From NCBI GenBank assembly GCA_045807945.1, contig JBJMGI010000057.1:1-24251 (forward strand): 24,251 nucleotides of DNA, in the 5' to 3' direction. Each line of letters begins with the position of its first letter. Position 1 is the stretch's first letter. This document shows, one piece after another, positions 6,548 to 13,647 of this stretch. The position numbers and the translations under genes were made by a program. The notes beneath the pieces were generated by a model. The model saw nothing but the letters and a program-made list of their open reading frames with translations, did not search any database and was not told the origin of the DNA. Source of the stretch: CAVQGF01 sp045807945 (GTDB taxonomy: Bacteria > Acidobacteriota > Terriglobia > Terriglobales > Acidobacteriaceae).

Positions 6548-8203
6548 ATGTCTTCACACTCGCTAACGAAATTTGCCCGGCTAGCCATCAAGATCATGGC
6601 GCTGGTAGTTGTCCTGGGCTTCCTGGGAGATCAAGCGCGTGCGCAGGAGCAGACTCCGAAGTTCGAGCTCTTTGGCGGATGGTCTTACATCTATCCCAAC
6701 TCGCGCCTGCACGCCATCAATCCGGCGGTGAATGCGAACCAGGAATCGAACGCGCGGGGCATCGGCGTCGCCGCAACTTACAACCTCAACCGATGGTTCG
6801 GACTGACCGCCGACTTCAGCGGAACATACTGGCCCGAGCGTGAAACGCCCGCCCAGCTTTCTATCCTCGACGATTCGCTGTTCTACAACCTTTCGTTCGG
6901 CCCTAAACTCACCTGGCGCCACAAGCACTTCTCGCCGTTCGCAGAAGGATTGTTCGGCTGGCATCGTCTCACGCAAATGGATGTGCCTCTCGTCGGTACC
7001 AGCGACCACTGGGGATTCATGCTTGGTGGCGGACTCGACGTTCCTTTAGCTAAGCACTTCGGACTGCGGCTCATCCGCGCCGACTACGTCTTCTCGAATC
7101 ACCAATATCAGCCCGATAACTTGGTAGATTCCACGCACGTTCGAGGAGTCCGCTTGCAGACCGGCGTCAATTTCATGTTCGGCGGCGGCGCAAAGCCAAC
7201 TCCGCCAAGCGCTTCCTGCTCCGCGCAACCTGGGGAAGTTTTCCCGGGCGAGCCGGTCCGCGTGACGGTGATGCCGAGCAACTTCAATCCCAAGCATGAC
7301 GTTGCTTACTCATGGAGTGCGACCGGAGGAAAGCCTTCCGGCACCGAAGCCACAACGAATGTTGATACCACGGGTCTCGCTGCCGGCACTTACACCGTCA
7401 GCGCCCGCGTAAGCGACGCCAAGGATTCCAAAGAAAGCGCTTCCTGCCAGGCAAGCTTCGCCGTGAAGGAACAACCTAAGAACTCTCCGCAGATCTCGTG
7501 TTCGGCGAATCCGGCCACGGTGACTTCCGGCAATCCTTCCGCCGTCACCTGCACCTGCACCAGCCCCGACAATAGAAAAGTCAGCATCACAAACTGGGTT
7601 GCGTCTGCTGGCAAGGTCTCCGGCAACGAAGGCAATGCTACGGTGGATACTGCCGGCCTGCAAGCTGGACCGGTTTCCGTCAACGCAACATGCACAGACG
7701 ATCGCGGCCTTACGGCCACTGGCAACGCCAACGTGAATGTAGAAGTTCCCACCAAGGCGCCGGACGCCAACAAGCTGAATGAAATCGAGTTCAAGAAGAA
7801 CTCAGCCCACGTCGACAACAAGGCCAAGGCTGCCCTCGATGACGTTGCTCTGCGCTTAAAGAGCGACCCCGAAGCCAAGGCGGTCATCGTCGGAGAGTAC
7901 GCAGCCGGTGAAAGGACTGGCAAAAAGTTGGCGGCACAACGTGCTGTCAACGCCAAGTCCTATCTCACACAAGGCGAAGCCGGACAAGGCATCGATGCCA
8001 CTCGCATCGAAGTTCGCACCGGTAACGGCGGCGAGATGAAGGACGAAAACTGGATCGTTCCCGCTGGCGCGACCTTCAGCGGCGATGGAACCGAGCCCGT
8101 GGATGAAAAAGCAGTGAAGCCCAACCAGAGCTTCGGCACCAGCCACGGCGCAGCGCCCGCAAAAAGGACGGCGAAAAAGAAAGCAGCAGCTCCAGCACAA
8201 TAG
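6548..8203 (+). CDS. Outer-membrane barrel / Ig-like / OmpA-like protein
   Basis: A 551-residue protein with a signal peptide (about 1-32, ending ARAQ). An OmpA-type eight-strand barrel (about 36-215) contains KFELFGGWSYIYP, GVAATYNLNRWFGLTADFSG and FGPKLTWRHKHFSPFAEGLFG. Two Ig/PKD-like domains starting SCSAQPGEV and SCSANPATV cover about 222-315 and 321-402. An OmpA-C-like domain (about 412-500) follows, then a Lys/Ala-rich tail. In the OmpA-like domain the Arg of the peptidoglycan-binding helix is kept (LAAQRAVNAKSYL), but the usual 'GHTD' Asp is replaced (GEYAA), so peptidoglycan binding may be weakened. The ATG follows AAGGAG with ideal spacing. The barrel is like the stand-alone barrel at 15925. 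It probably links the outer membrane to the cell wall. Confidence 0.85.
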   Translation: MSSHSLTKFARLAIKIMALVVVLGFLGDQARAQEQTPKFELFGGWSYIYPNSRLHAINPAVNANQESNARGIGVAATYNLNRWFGLTADFSGTYWPERETPAQLSILDDSLFYNLSFGPKLTWRHKHFSPFAEGLFGWHRLTQMDVPLVGTSDHWGFMLGGGLDVPLAKHFGLRLIRADYVFSNHQYQPDNLVDSTHVRGVRLQTGVNFMFGGGAKPTPPSASCSAQPGEVFPGEPVRVTVMPSNFNPKHDVAYSWSATGGKPSGTEATTNVDTTGLAAGTYTVSARVSDAKDSKESASCQASFAVKEQPKNSPQISCSANPATVTSGNPSAVTCTCTSPDNRKVSITNWVASAGKVSGNEGNATVDTAGLQAGPVSVNATCTDDRGLTATGNANVNVEVPTKAPDANKLNEIEFKKNSAHVDNKAKAALDDVALRLKSDPEAKAVIVGEYAAGERTGKKLAAQRAVNAKSYLTQGEAGQGIDATRIEVRTGNGGEMKDENWIVPAGATFSGDGTEPVDEKAVKPNQSFGTSHGAAPAKRTAKKKAAAPAQ

Positions 8204-8221
8204 CTGTATCAGGACTGAAAT

Positions 8222-8257
8222 AAAGCGCCCGACTCTTCGAGAGAGCCGGGCGCTTTT
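8222..8257 (+). terminator. Rho-independent terminator of the OM-barrel gene
   Basis: AAAGCGCCCG pairs with CGGGCGCTTT, extended inward by CTCT/AGAG around one mismatch, and the stem is followed by T's. It starts 18 bp after the stop codon at 8203. Confidence 0.85.
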
Positions 8258-8278
8258 GCGTTTGGGTGGCCGGGCTGC

Positions 8279-8304
8279 CCTACATTCGCCCCGGCGAATG
8301 TAGG
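8279..8304. repeat. 26-bp palindrome at the 3' end of the DUF3995 remnant
   Basis: Arms CCTACATTCGCC and GGCGAATGTAGG surround a 2-base loop. The palindrome contains the last codons and the stop of the DUF3995-like frame, so the native C-terminus may have been replaced by an inserted repeat. A smaller palindrome, GGTGGGT-G-ACCCACC, lies at 8757-8771 on the other side of the same remnant. Confidence 0.8.
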
Positions 8305-8735
8305 ATCACACCACGTGATGCCACGATTCCTGCCAGCACTGCCAGCCCCAGACACAGAGGCGAATAGAGGTGCGTGTCCCAATATGCGAAGCGGGTTCCG
8401 AGCACAGTCTTGGAGAATCCGATGGTCGTGAAGTTGCCGATGCTGCAGCAGAAACACGCCACAGAGAATCCAGGAGCCAAGACGGAAGAGCGGCGACCAT
8501 GAGCCGGTAGCAAACAGACCGGCACGGCCGCAGATGACGACCGCGGCGGCTGCGAGCAGGTAGCTACAACCTAGGTAGGCAGCGGCCCGGCGTCCAATGT
8601 ACCGCGGCCGTCGATGGTTGGCACGACGGCGTCCGTTGCCCACTTTCCCCCGCGCGCCCAATAGACATGAAGCGCGGCGAGGAACAGCATCACCGAGGCG
8701 AAGACCCCAGCAGAAATGATCCGAACGATTTGCAA
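8280..8735 (-). pseudogene. DUF3995-like membrane protein with one nonsense codon and two compensating frameshifts
   Basis: Reading from TTG 8735, frame A gives IISAGVFASVMLFLAALHVY, then WARGGKW and PLPT, then a TAG (8571-8573) where a Leu would fit, then VVAT. A neighbouring frame continues with SYLLAAAAVVICGRAGLF and FRLGSWILCGVFLLQ (down to about 8450). The original frame resumes with SIGNFTTIGFSKTVLGTRF, then YWDTHLYSPLC and the stop at 8280. Pieced together, the segments match the four-helix DUF3995 family (HxYWxxGG near the start, GF...TxFxxxDTxxYSPLC near the end). The two shifts cancel. This is decay, or sequencing error at two places plus a stop. Confidence 0.7.
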
Positions 8736-8786
8736 GGCGCAAGTATACCGGCGGGTGGTGGGTGACCCACCCCAAGCCGTGACGAA

Positions 8787-9039
8787 TCAGAGATTCTTCA
8801 ACTCCACTCCGTTGGTGGCGATCTCTTCGTCCGCCAGCCAGGACTTCTGCGGATTCTGCGGATCGACATGCACCTGAAATTGCCTCATCGGTTCGATCCT
8901 CGACTTCTGCTACTCCTACCAGTTCCAGGGAGAGTTCTACTCCGGCCAGCGACAGTGGCATCTGTTATCGCCGGTCACGGCGGAGCGCATGGGTACGGCG
9001 CTTGAGCTTGTCGAACAACCCCATGGTAGGGAATTGTAA
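8787..9039. pseudogene. Opposite-strand gene fragments resembling DUF3592
   Basis: On the minus strand, 8787-8888 encodes 33 residues containing FQVHVDPQNPQKSWLADEE. On the plus strand, 8881-9039 encodes a short open frame containing SILDFCYSYQFQGEFYSGQ. Both resemble parts of DUF3592-type proteins, in which a 'YSY-x3-GE-x-YSG' strand precedes a 'V-x-YDP-x-NP-x-KS' strand in one polypeptide. Here the two pieces point at each other from opposite strands, as if an inversion broke one gene. The family match is from memory and the fragments are short. Confidence 0.35.
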
Positions 9040-9056
9040 TCGCGCGCGGGTGCTTC

Positions 9057-11267
9057 TTACTTGAAGCTTACGTCCACGATGGTGTCCACTTCCCAAGGTT
9101 GGCCGGCGAGGTAGATGGGATCGTACTTGTAGCGCTTGACGGTGTCGATCGCGATCTTGGTAAGCACGTCGCTCGCCTGCGTTATGGCCTTCGCTTCGGT
9201 AACGGAGCCGTCGCGGCCGATGGTGGCGGCCACCTGGATTCGGCCCGAGGTAAGCCCGACTTCTTGTCCGCGAGCAAATTCCGGCGCCGGATGCGTTTGC
9301 AGATGACAACCTACGTAGTTCAGCGGCAGCGGAAGTTTGCCCTGCACGGGTGCGTCGAGCATGTGCTTCTGGAATGAAATGGCGACGTCACTCAAAACGG
9401 ACGCTACGCCCGGAATGGTTGGCGGCTCTGCCTTGGCGAACTCTTCTGACTTATTAATAAGCGCAACCAGGTGAACGCGCTCGGTCTTCCGCGCCATCAT
9501 GAGTTGTGCAGTCGCCCAGGTGACCTCGGCGATGCCGGCCGGCGTGACGCGGTCCTGATAGCGCATGGCGGCGCCGCGCACCATGTCTTCCGCGAGCGAT
9601 TTATCGTAAGGAGTGCACAGGACGGAATACGTTTTTCCCATCAGTGCGGGATCGCGTTTCCAGTTTTCCAACTCGCTGAGGCTGGCTGCCATCACCCTAT
9701 CGACCAGCCGCTGGATGTCGCCATTCGAGTGACTGTGAACGAAGTCGCCGTCTGGCGAAGGCGGCAGAGGAGCTGCATCTTTATCAGAGGACGCGGTGGC
9801 CACGGGAAGATGTTTCTCCTCCAGGCTCTGGCGCAATCCGTTCACCCACGCGGTGTATTTTTCGTCGTTCATCAGCGGAATGGCTTTTTCGTACTGGGCA
9901 AGCGCTTCCGCTTCTTTGCCGGATGAGCTCAGGATCCCGCCCAGCTCGACGATCGCGGCGAAGTCTTGCGGATCAAGCCGCTGAGCCTCGCGATACTGCT
10001 TGATGGCTTCGGCTTCGCGGTGGCTCATGCGCAGCGCTCGTGCCGCCTCCAGGTGTGCGGATGCCCGCTGCGGCTCCTTCGCAAGCACCTTCAGCAAGAG
10101 CTCGGTGCCTTCGGCGACGTTGCCCAATTGCAAGTAAGAGAGGCCGAGATAACGCTCGAAGACCATGCTGCCCGGGTTCTCGCGCGCGCCGAGCTGTGCT
10201 TGCTTCACCGATTCGACCAGGTTATTGGTGTAGTAAAGTGATTTCGCGTAGCACTCGCGGCCCATGTCCCAATCGGGATAGAGTTCGAAAAGTTTTCCGT
10301 AGGCTTTGACCGCCTCTTCGTGATGTCCGGCTTCGCAGGAGACGGCGCCCATGTTGTTGAGCGCTCGTCCGTCGGTGGGATTGATCGCCAAAGCTTCCTG
10401 GTACTGCGCCATCGCGCCGATCAGATCGTTCTTGGCGTGACTTAAGAATATTCCGTAGTTGTAATGCGCGTTGAACGACTTCGGATTTGCATCGATGTCG
10501 TCGCGGTAAGCCTTGTCCGCGCCTTCAACGTCGTCAGAGGTTTCCACCGCGTCGCCCAGCGTGGCCTTGGCTTTGTGGGAATAAGGAGCGAGCCGAACGG
10601 CTTCCTTCATCTCGCGGACCGCGCCGGCAGAATCGCCTTTCGCCTTCAACACCATGCCCAGGACGCGATGTCCTTCGCCGAGGTTCGGGAATTTGGTGAC
10701 GATAGCCTGTGCCTCGGCAAGAGCCTGGTCGTTCGCCCCTTCGTCGAGCAGCACGAGCGCGAGCAAAGTGTGATTCTCCGCAACGTCTGGCTCGAGTGAA
10801 ACCGCTTTCTGCGCTACCGCAACCGCGTTTTCAGGATCATCATTGTCTAAAACCACGCGCGCCATGAAATAAAACGTCGCGCCGATCCCTGGCTTTTCCG
10901 GAAGCCCGTTCAACGTCTGCACCGCGCCTTGGTAATCGCCCTTCTCTATCGCGGAACAAAGTACGTCGTATGCGGGCAGCCATATTTTCTGCGCAGTGCT
11001 TTGCTTCAGCCGCATCGCCTGTAAGGTTTCATCCTGTGCCCCACACTTCTTTAGACCGGCGGCGACGGGATCAGTGAGCGCGAAGTCCAAGCCGCGCTGC
11101 ACAAGTGGTTCCAGCGAGCCAGGCTGAACTCCGACGGACAGGTAGGCGATCGTGTCTGGCAATGAAAGCGGGTTGGGAGCGGCCGGCTGAGTCTTGATCT
11201 GCGCGAGAGCAGGAAGGAGAGCAACAACAAGCAAAAAAATCCCGGATTGAGCCGCAATTCGCTTCAT
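9057..11267 (-). CDS. TPR-repeat protein with TonB C-terminal domain
   Basis: A 736-residue exported protein. A signal peptide (about 1-22, ending PALAQ) is followed by a long tetratricopeptide array (about 110-480; repeats such as AVAVAQKAVSLEPDVAENHT, AMAQYQEALAINPTDGRALN, AIKQYREAQRLDPQDFAAIV). A middle region (about 500-670) has no clear family. A TonB C-terminal domain closes the protein (about 674-736: GRIQVAATIGRDGSVTEAKA...VKRYKYDPIYLAGQPWEVDT). It has no N-terminal membrane anchor of true TonB beyond the signal peptide and no long Pro-rich spanner, so it is more likely a periplasmic scaffold using the TonB fold than an energy transducer. No operon partners; its 3' side borders gene remnants. 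Confidence 0.88.
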   Translation of the reverse strand: MKRIAAQSGIFLLVVALLPALAQIKTQPAAPNPLSLPDTIAYLSVGVQPGSLEPLVQRGLDFALTDPVAAGLKKCGAQDETLQAMRLKQSTAQKIWLPAYDVLCSAIEKGDYQGAVQTLNGLPEKPGIGATFYFMARVVLDNDDPENAVAVAQKAVSLEPDVAENHTLLALVLLDEGANDQALAEAQAIVTKFPNLGEGHRVLGMVLKAKGDSAGAVREMKEAVRLAPYSHKAKATLGDAVETSDDVEGADKAYRDDIDANPKSFNAHYNYGIFLSHAKNDLIGAMAQYQEALAINPTDGRALNNMGAVSCEAGHHEEAVKAYGKLFELYPDWDMGRECYAKSLYYTNNLVESVKQAQLGARENPGSMVFERYLGLSYLQLGNVAEGTELLLKVLAKEPQRASAHLEAARALRMSHREAEAIKQYREAQRLDPQDFAAIVELGGILSSSGKEAEALAQYEKAIPLMNDEKYTAWVNGLRQSLEEKHLPVATASSDKDAAPLPPSPDGDFVHSHSNGDIQRLVDRVMAASLSELENWKRDPALMGKTYSVLCTPYDKSLAEDMVRGAAMRYQDRVTPAGIAEVTWATAQLMMARKTERVHLVALINKSEEFAKAEPPTIPGVASVLSDVAISFQKHMLDAPVQGKLPLPLNYVGCHLQTHPAPEFARGQEVGLTSGRIQVAATIGRDGSVTEAKAITQASDVLTKIAIDTVKRYKYDPIYLAGQPWEVDTIVDVSFK

Positions 11268-11406
11268 GGCGCAGGATTATATGGTCGAAGTGCCGAGATA
11301 AATAGGTAACTTTAGACACTAAACTCCGGCGTCATTGTCGTTTCGGGTACAGTAACAAGGCCTTGCAGTGAACAGATTTTGATTGACTCAGATGGGATCG
11401 TTGACT

Positions 11407-12273
11407 ATGGCCAGCGAGACGAAGCCGACTACCGAGCCGCTGATCCGGAATATCTCTGACACTGCACTGTGGGTGGCGGTGTATCGCGCGCGCGAGTCGG
11501 AGCGGCCGGACGCCGTCTTCAACGACCCCTATGCGCGCAAGCTCGCCGGTGAGCGCGGCGAGCAAATCGCCCAGGCGCAGACGTTCAGCGCCAAACACGA
11601 CTGGTCGTTTGTTGCACGAACCTGGCTGATCGATCATTTCGTGAACCAGGAAGTCGCCGCGGGCGCAGACGCGGTGCTGAACCTGGCTTGCGGGCTCGAT
11701 TCGCGTCCGTACCGGCTGGACTTGCCGCCTCAGCTGCGCTGGATCGAAGTCGACCTGCCGCCGCTGCTTGCTTACAAAGAAGGGATCCTTGCGGCGGAGA
11801 AGCCGCGCTGCCGGCTGGAGCGGATCGCGCTCGATCTCTCGAATGTCGCCGCCTGCCGCGAGTTGTTTGCGCGCATCGCGGCGCAGAACGAACGCGTGCT
11901 CGTGATGACGGAAGGCTTGCTCGTCTATCTGGAGCGGGAGCAGGTGCTCTCGCTCGGACAAGACCTCGCCGATGCAAAAAAATTTCAGCGCTGGATCTGC
12001 GACCTGCAATCGCCTGGATTGCTCAAGATGTTGCAGAAGAAAATGAACGAGCAGATGGCGGCGACTCCGTTCCGATTTGCGCCGCCGGAGGGTCCTGACT
12101 TCTTCTTGCAATGCGGATGGCGTCCACTCGAAGTGCGCACGCTGATGAAGGTCGCCGCGAAGTTGAAGCGTCTACCTTTCATTATGCGGCTATTTGCTGC
12201 GCTGCCGGACTCGAAGGTGCCAGGGAACCGTCCCTGGGGCGGCATCTGCCTGCTGGGCCGAGATGGTAAGTAG
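11407..12273 (+). CDS. SAM-dependent methyltransferase, LCM / TIGR00027 family
   Basis: A 288-residue protein. Class I methyltransferase signatures include ISDTALWVAVYRARES near the start, the SAM-binding loop AVLNLACGLDSRPYRL (about 86-101), the acidic strand-2 segment WIEVDLPP, and LVMTEGLLVYLE (motif IV-like). This pattern is that of the leucine carboxyl methyltransferase-like family often annotated as O-methyltransferases of polyketide or other small-molecule pathways; the substrate here is unknown. Alternative starts are ATG 11392 and TTG 11383. ATG 11407 was preferred because MASETKPT immediately precedes the family core and a GGGA lies upstream. It converges with the SDR gene, 44 bp away, with no obvious biosynthetic neighbours. 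Confidence 0.88.
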   Translation: MASETKPTTEPLIRNISDTALWVAVYRARESERPDAVFNDPYARKLAGERGEQIAQAQTFSAKHDWSFVARTWLIDHFVNQEVAAGADAVLNLACGLDSRPYRLDLPPQLRWIEVDLPPLLAYKEGILAAEKPRCRLERIALDLSNVAACRELFARIAAQNERVLVMTEGLLVYLEREQVLSLGQDLADAKKFQRWICDLQSPGLLKMLQKKMNEQMAATPFRFAPPEGPDFFLQCGWRPLEVRTLMKVAAKLKRLPFIMRLFAALPDSKVPGNRPWGGICLLGRDGK

Positions 12274-12317
12274 CGCCACCGCGGAAAGCCCTGTCCTCTT
12301 TCCGGGATGGCGAGTCC

Positions 12318-13118
12318 TCACATCTGCATCTCGGTCGGTATCTCTGGATTCATCAGCGACGAGCCGCCATCGGCGCAGATGATCTGCCCGGTGATCCATG
12401 CGGATTGCTCGGAGCAGAACATCGCGACCACGTTGCCGATATCTTCCGGCGTTCCCAAGCGTCCCATCGGAGTCCAGCCACGCTGGTGCCATTTGCGGAC
12501 CATCTCCTGCACCTCGGAGGGAAGCGAGTTGAGCACGCTGTCCTCGGTCCATCCTGGAGAGATGGCGTTCACGGTGATGCCGCGGCGCGCCATCGCAACG
12601 GCGAAGTAACGCACCAGCGACTCCATCGCAGCTTTTGCCGGCCCCATCGCGACCCACGGTTGCAAACCGCCGGTGACGCTGCCGGCGTGGTAAGCCATGG
12701 CGAGGATGCGCCCGCCGGAAGGCATCAGCGCTGCGGCCTCTCGCAGCGAAACCAGAAAACCTTTCGCTTGCGAATTGAAAGCTGCGTCCCATTGCTCAGT
12801 CGTGATGTCCATAGGCGGTGCGAAAAATTGCGGCGCTTCGGGACGAGCGTTGGCGACGAAGATGTCGAGCTTCCCGAACTCGCTTTTCACCTTTGCGAAA
12901 ATGCTGCTCACACCCTCGATGCGAGTGACGTCGGCCTGCAGCATGAAACCGTCGGAGCCGCGCTTGCGGACCTCCACCAGCGTTTCCTTCGCTGCTTTTT
13001 CGTTCTGAAAATAATGTACCGCGACTTTGGCGCCCTGCTCGGCCAGCTTGAGCGCGATCCCGCGCCCGATTCCGCGCGAGCTTCCGGTAACCAATGCGTG
13101 CTTGCCCTTAAGCGACAT
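12318..13118 (-). CDS. FabL-like short-chain dehydrogenase/reductase lacking the catalytic Tyr
   Basis: A 266-residue Rossmann protein. The NAD(P)-binding TGSSRGIGRGI motif is at about 11-21 and the fold continues through ADV, VANARPEAP (in place of NNAG), NAISPGW and GQIICADGG. The start at 13118 is preceded by GGAGG at ideal spacing; an upstream extension in the same frame is antisense to the ArsR gene. In FabL/FabI-like relatives the catalytic residues follow Tyr-x6-Lys. Here the aligned segment reads GLQPWVAMGPAKAAMESL, so Lys is kept but Tyr is Trp (codon TGG). The Ser region is also altered (AMAYHAGSVTGG). Possible roles are an enoyl-ACP-reductase-like enzyme with altered chemistry or a non-catalytic binder. 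It is divergent from the arsR-type gene. Confidence 0.88.
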   Translation of the reverse strand: MSLKGKHALVTGSSRGIGRGIALKLAEQGAKVAVHYFQNEKAAKETLVEVRKRGSDGFMLQADVTRIEGVSSIFAKVKSEFGKLDIFVANARPEAPQFFAPPMDITTEQWDAAFNSQAKGFLVSLREAAALMPSGGRILAMAYHAGSVTGGLQPWVAMGPAKAAMESLVRYFAVAMARRGITVNAISPGWTEDSVLNSLPSEVQEMVRKWHQRGWTPMGRLGTPEDIGNVVAMFCSEQSAWITGQIICADGGSSLMNPEIPTEMQM

Positions 13119-13144
13119 GGGGGGACCCTCCTGCAAATCGGCAA

Positions 13145-13179
13145 CACTATACGCCCGTCGGAGCACCGATAGTGCCGAC
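13145..13179. promoter_or_regulatory. Candidate operator between the SDR and ArsR genes
   Basis: The 84-bp divergent spacer holds CACTAT (13145-13150) and ATAGTG (13169-13174) as an inverted pair, and an imperfect dyad GTCGGAGCAC-CGATA-GTGCCGAC (13157-13179). CGATAG occurs again at the ArsR start codon, inside the palindrome ATAGCTAT. The same CGATAGT word forms the perfect dyad upstream of the second SDR gene, pointing to one regulator. Confidence 0.45.
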
Positions 13180-13202
13180 GCTGCGGTAAAGTAGCGATAG
13201 CT

Positions 13203-13472
13203 ATGACCGCGAAGCAGTTCAGCCGCATCAGCAAGGCGATCTCCGACGCGAAGCGCTATCGCATCCTGCAGCGCATCGCCGGGGGCCGCGAGCTGAGCTG
13301 CAGTGACGCGAGCCGCGGGCTCGGGATCACCGCTGCTACCTGCTCCCACCACCTGAAGGAACTACACGATGCCGGCCTGATCGAGGTGCGCCGCGAAGGG
13401 AAGTTCGGTTACATGCGGCTCCGCAAACGCATTTGGCAGCAATACCTGGCGCAGCTGGCGAAGCTCCGGTAA
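13203..13472 (+). CDS. ArsR-family winged-helix repressor
   Basis: An 89-residue single-domain protein: SRISKAISDAKRYRILQRI is the typical ArsR N-terminal helix pair, SCSDASRGLGITAATCSHHLKELHDAGLIEVRREGKFGYMRL is the helix-turn-helix and beta-wing. The usual metal-binding ELCVCDL motif is absent; SCSD and ATCSHH give scattered Cys/His, so metal sensing is not evident. ArsR repressors bind as dimers to 12-2-12-type dyads near their own promoters. It sits between two SDR genes, one divergent and one downstream, so their control is its likely job. It belongs to the 'dehydrogenase-associated' ArsR type by context only. Confidence 0.9.
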   Translation: MTAKQFSRISKAISDAKRYRILQRIAGGRELSCSDASRGLGITAATCSHHLKELHDAGLIEVRREGKFGYMRLRKRIWQQYLAQLAKLR

Positions 13473-13597
13473 CACAACTCTTTTCCTTCAACGCAAGATC
13501 CCTCGACTGCGCCCCACGCCCGACCCCGCTCTCGGAATGGCGAGAGCAGCTTTCCACAATAATCTCTGAATCCTTCCTTCTTGGCCCGAATCATTTA

Positions 13598-13631
13598 GAT
13601 GGTCATCAATTCGATAGTCATCTAACTATCG
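13598..13631. promoter_or_regulatory. Operator-like repeats upstream of the second SDR gene
   Basis: A perfect dyad CGATAGT-CATCTA-ACTATCG (13612-13631) ends 16 bp before the start codon. It is overlapped by a direct repeat, GATGGTCATC (13598-13607) and GATAGTCATC (13613-13622), with a 15-bp period. The location fits repression of the SDR gene at 13648, probably by the neighbouring ArsR protein. Another dyad, GCTCTCG-GAATGG-CGAGAGC, is at 13528-13547. Confidence 0.5.
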
Positions 13632-13647
13632 AGTGACGGAGGATGTC

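Noticed and set aside
8209..8961. 250-residue minus-strand open frame
   Set aside because: Only its middle part is protein-like, and that is the shifted segment of the DUF3995 remnant; the N-terminal and C-terminal thirds are out of frame with their own family matches.
9057..11267. TPR-TonB protein as a true TonB energy transducer
   Set aside because: It has a cleavable-looking signal peptide, no long Pro-rich spanner, and no ExbB/ExbD genes nearby.
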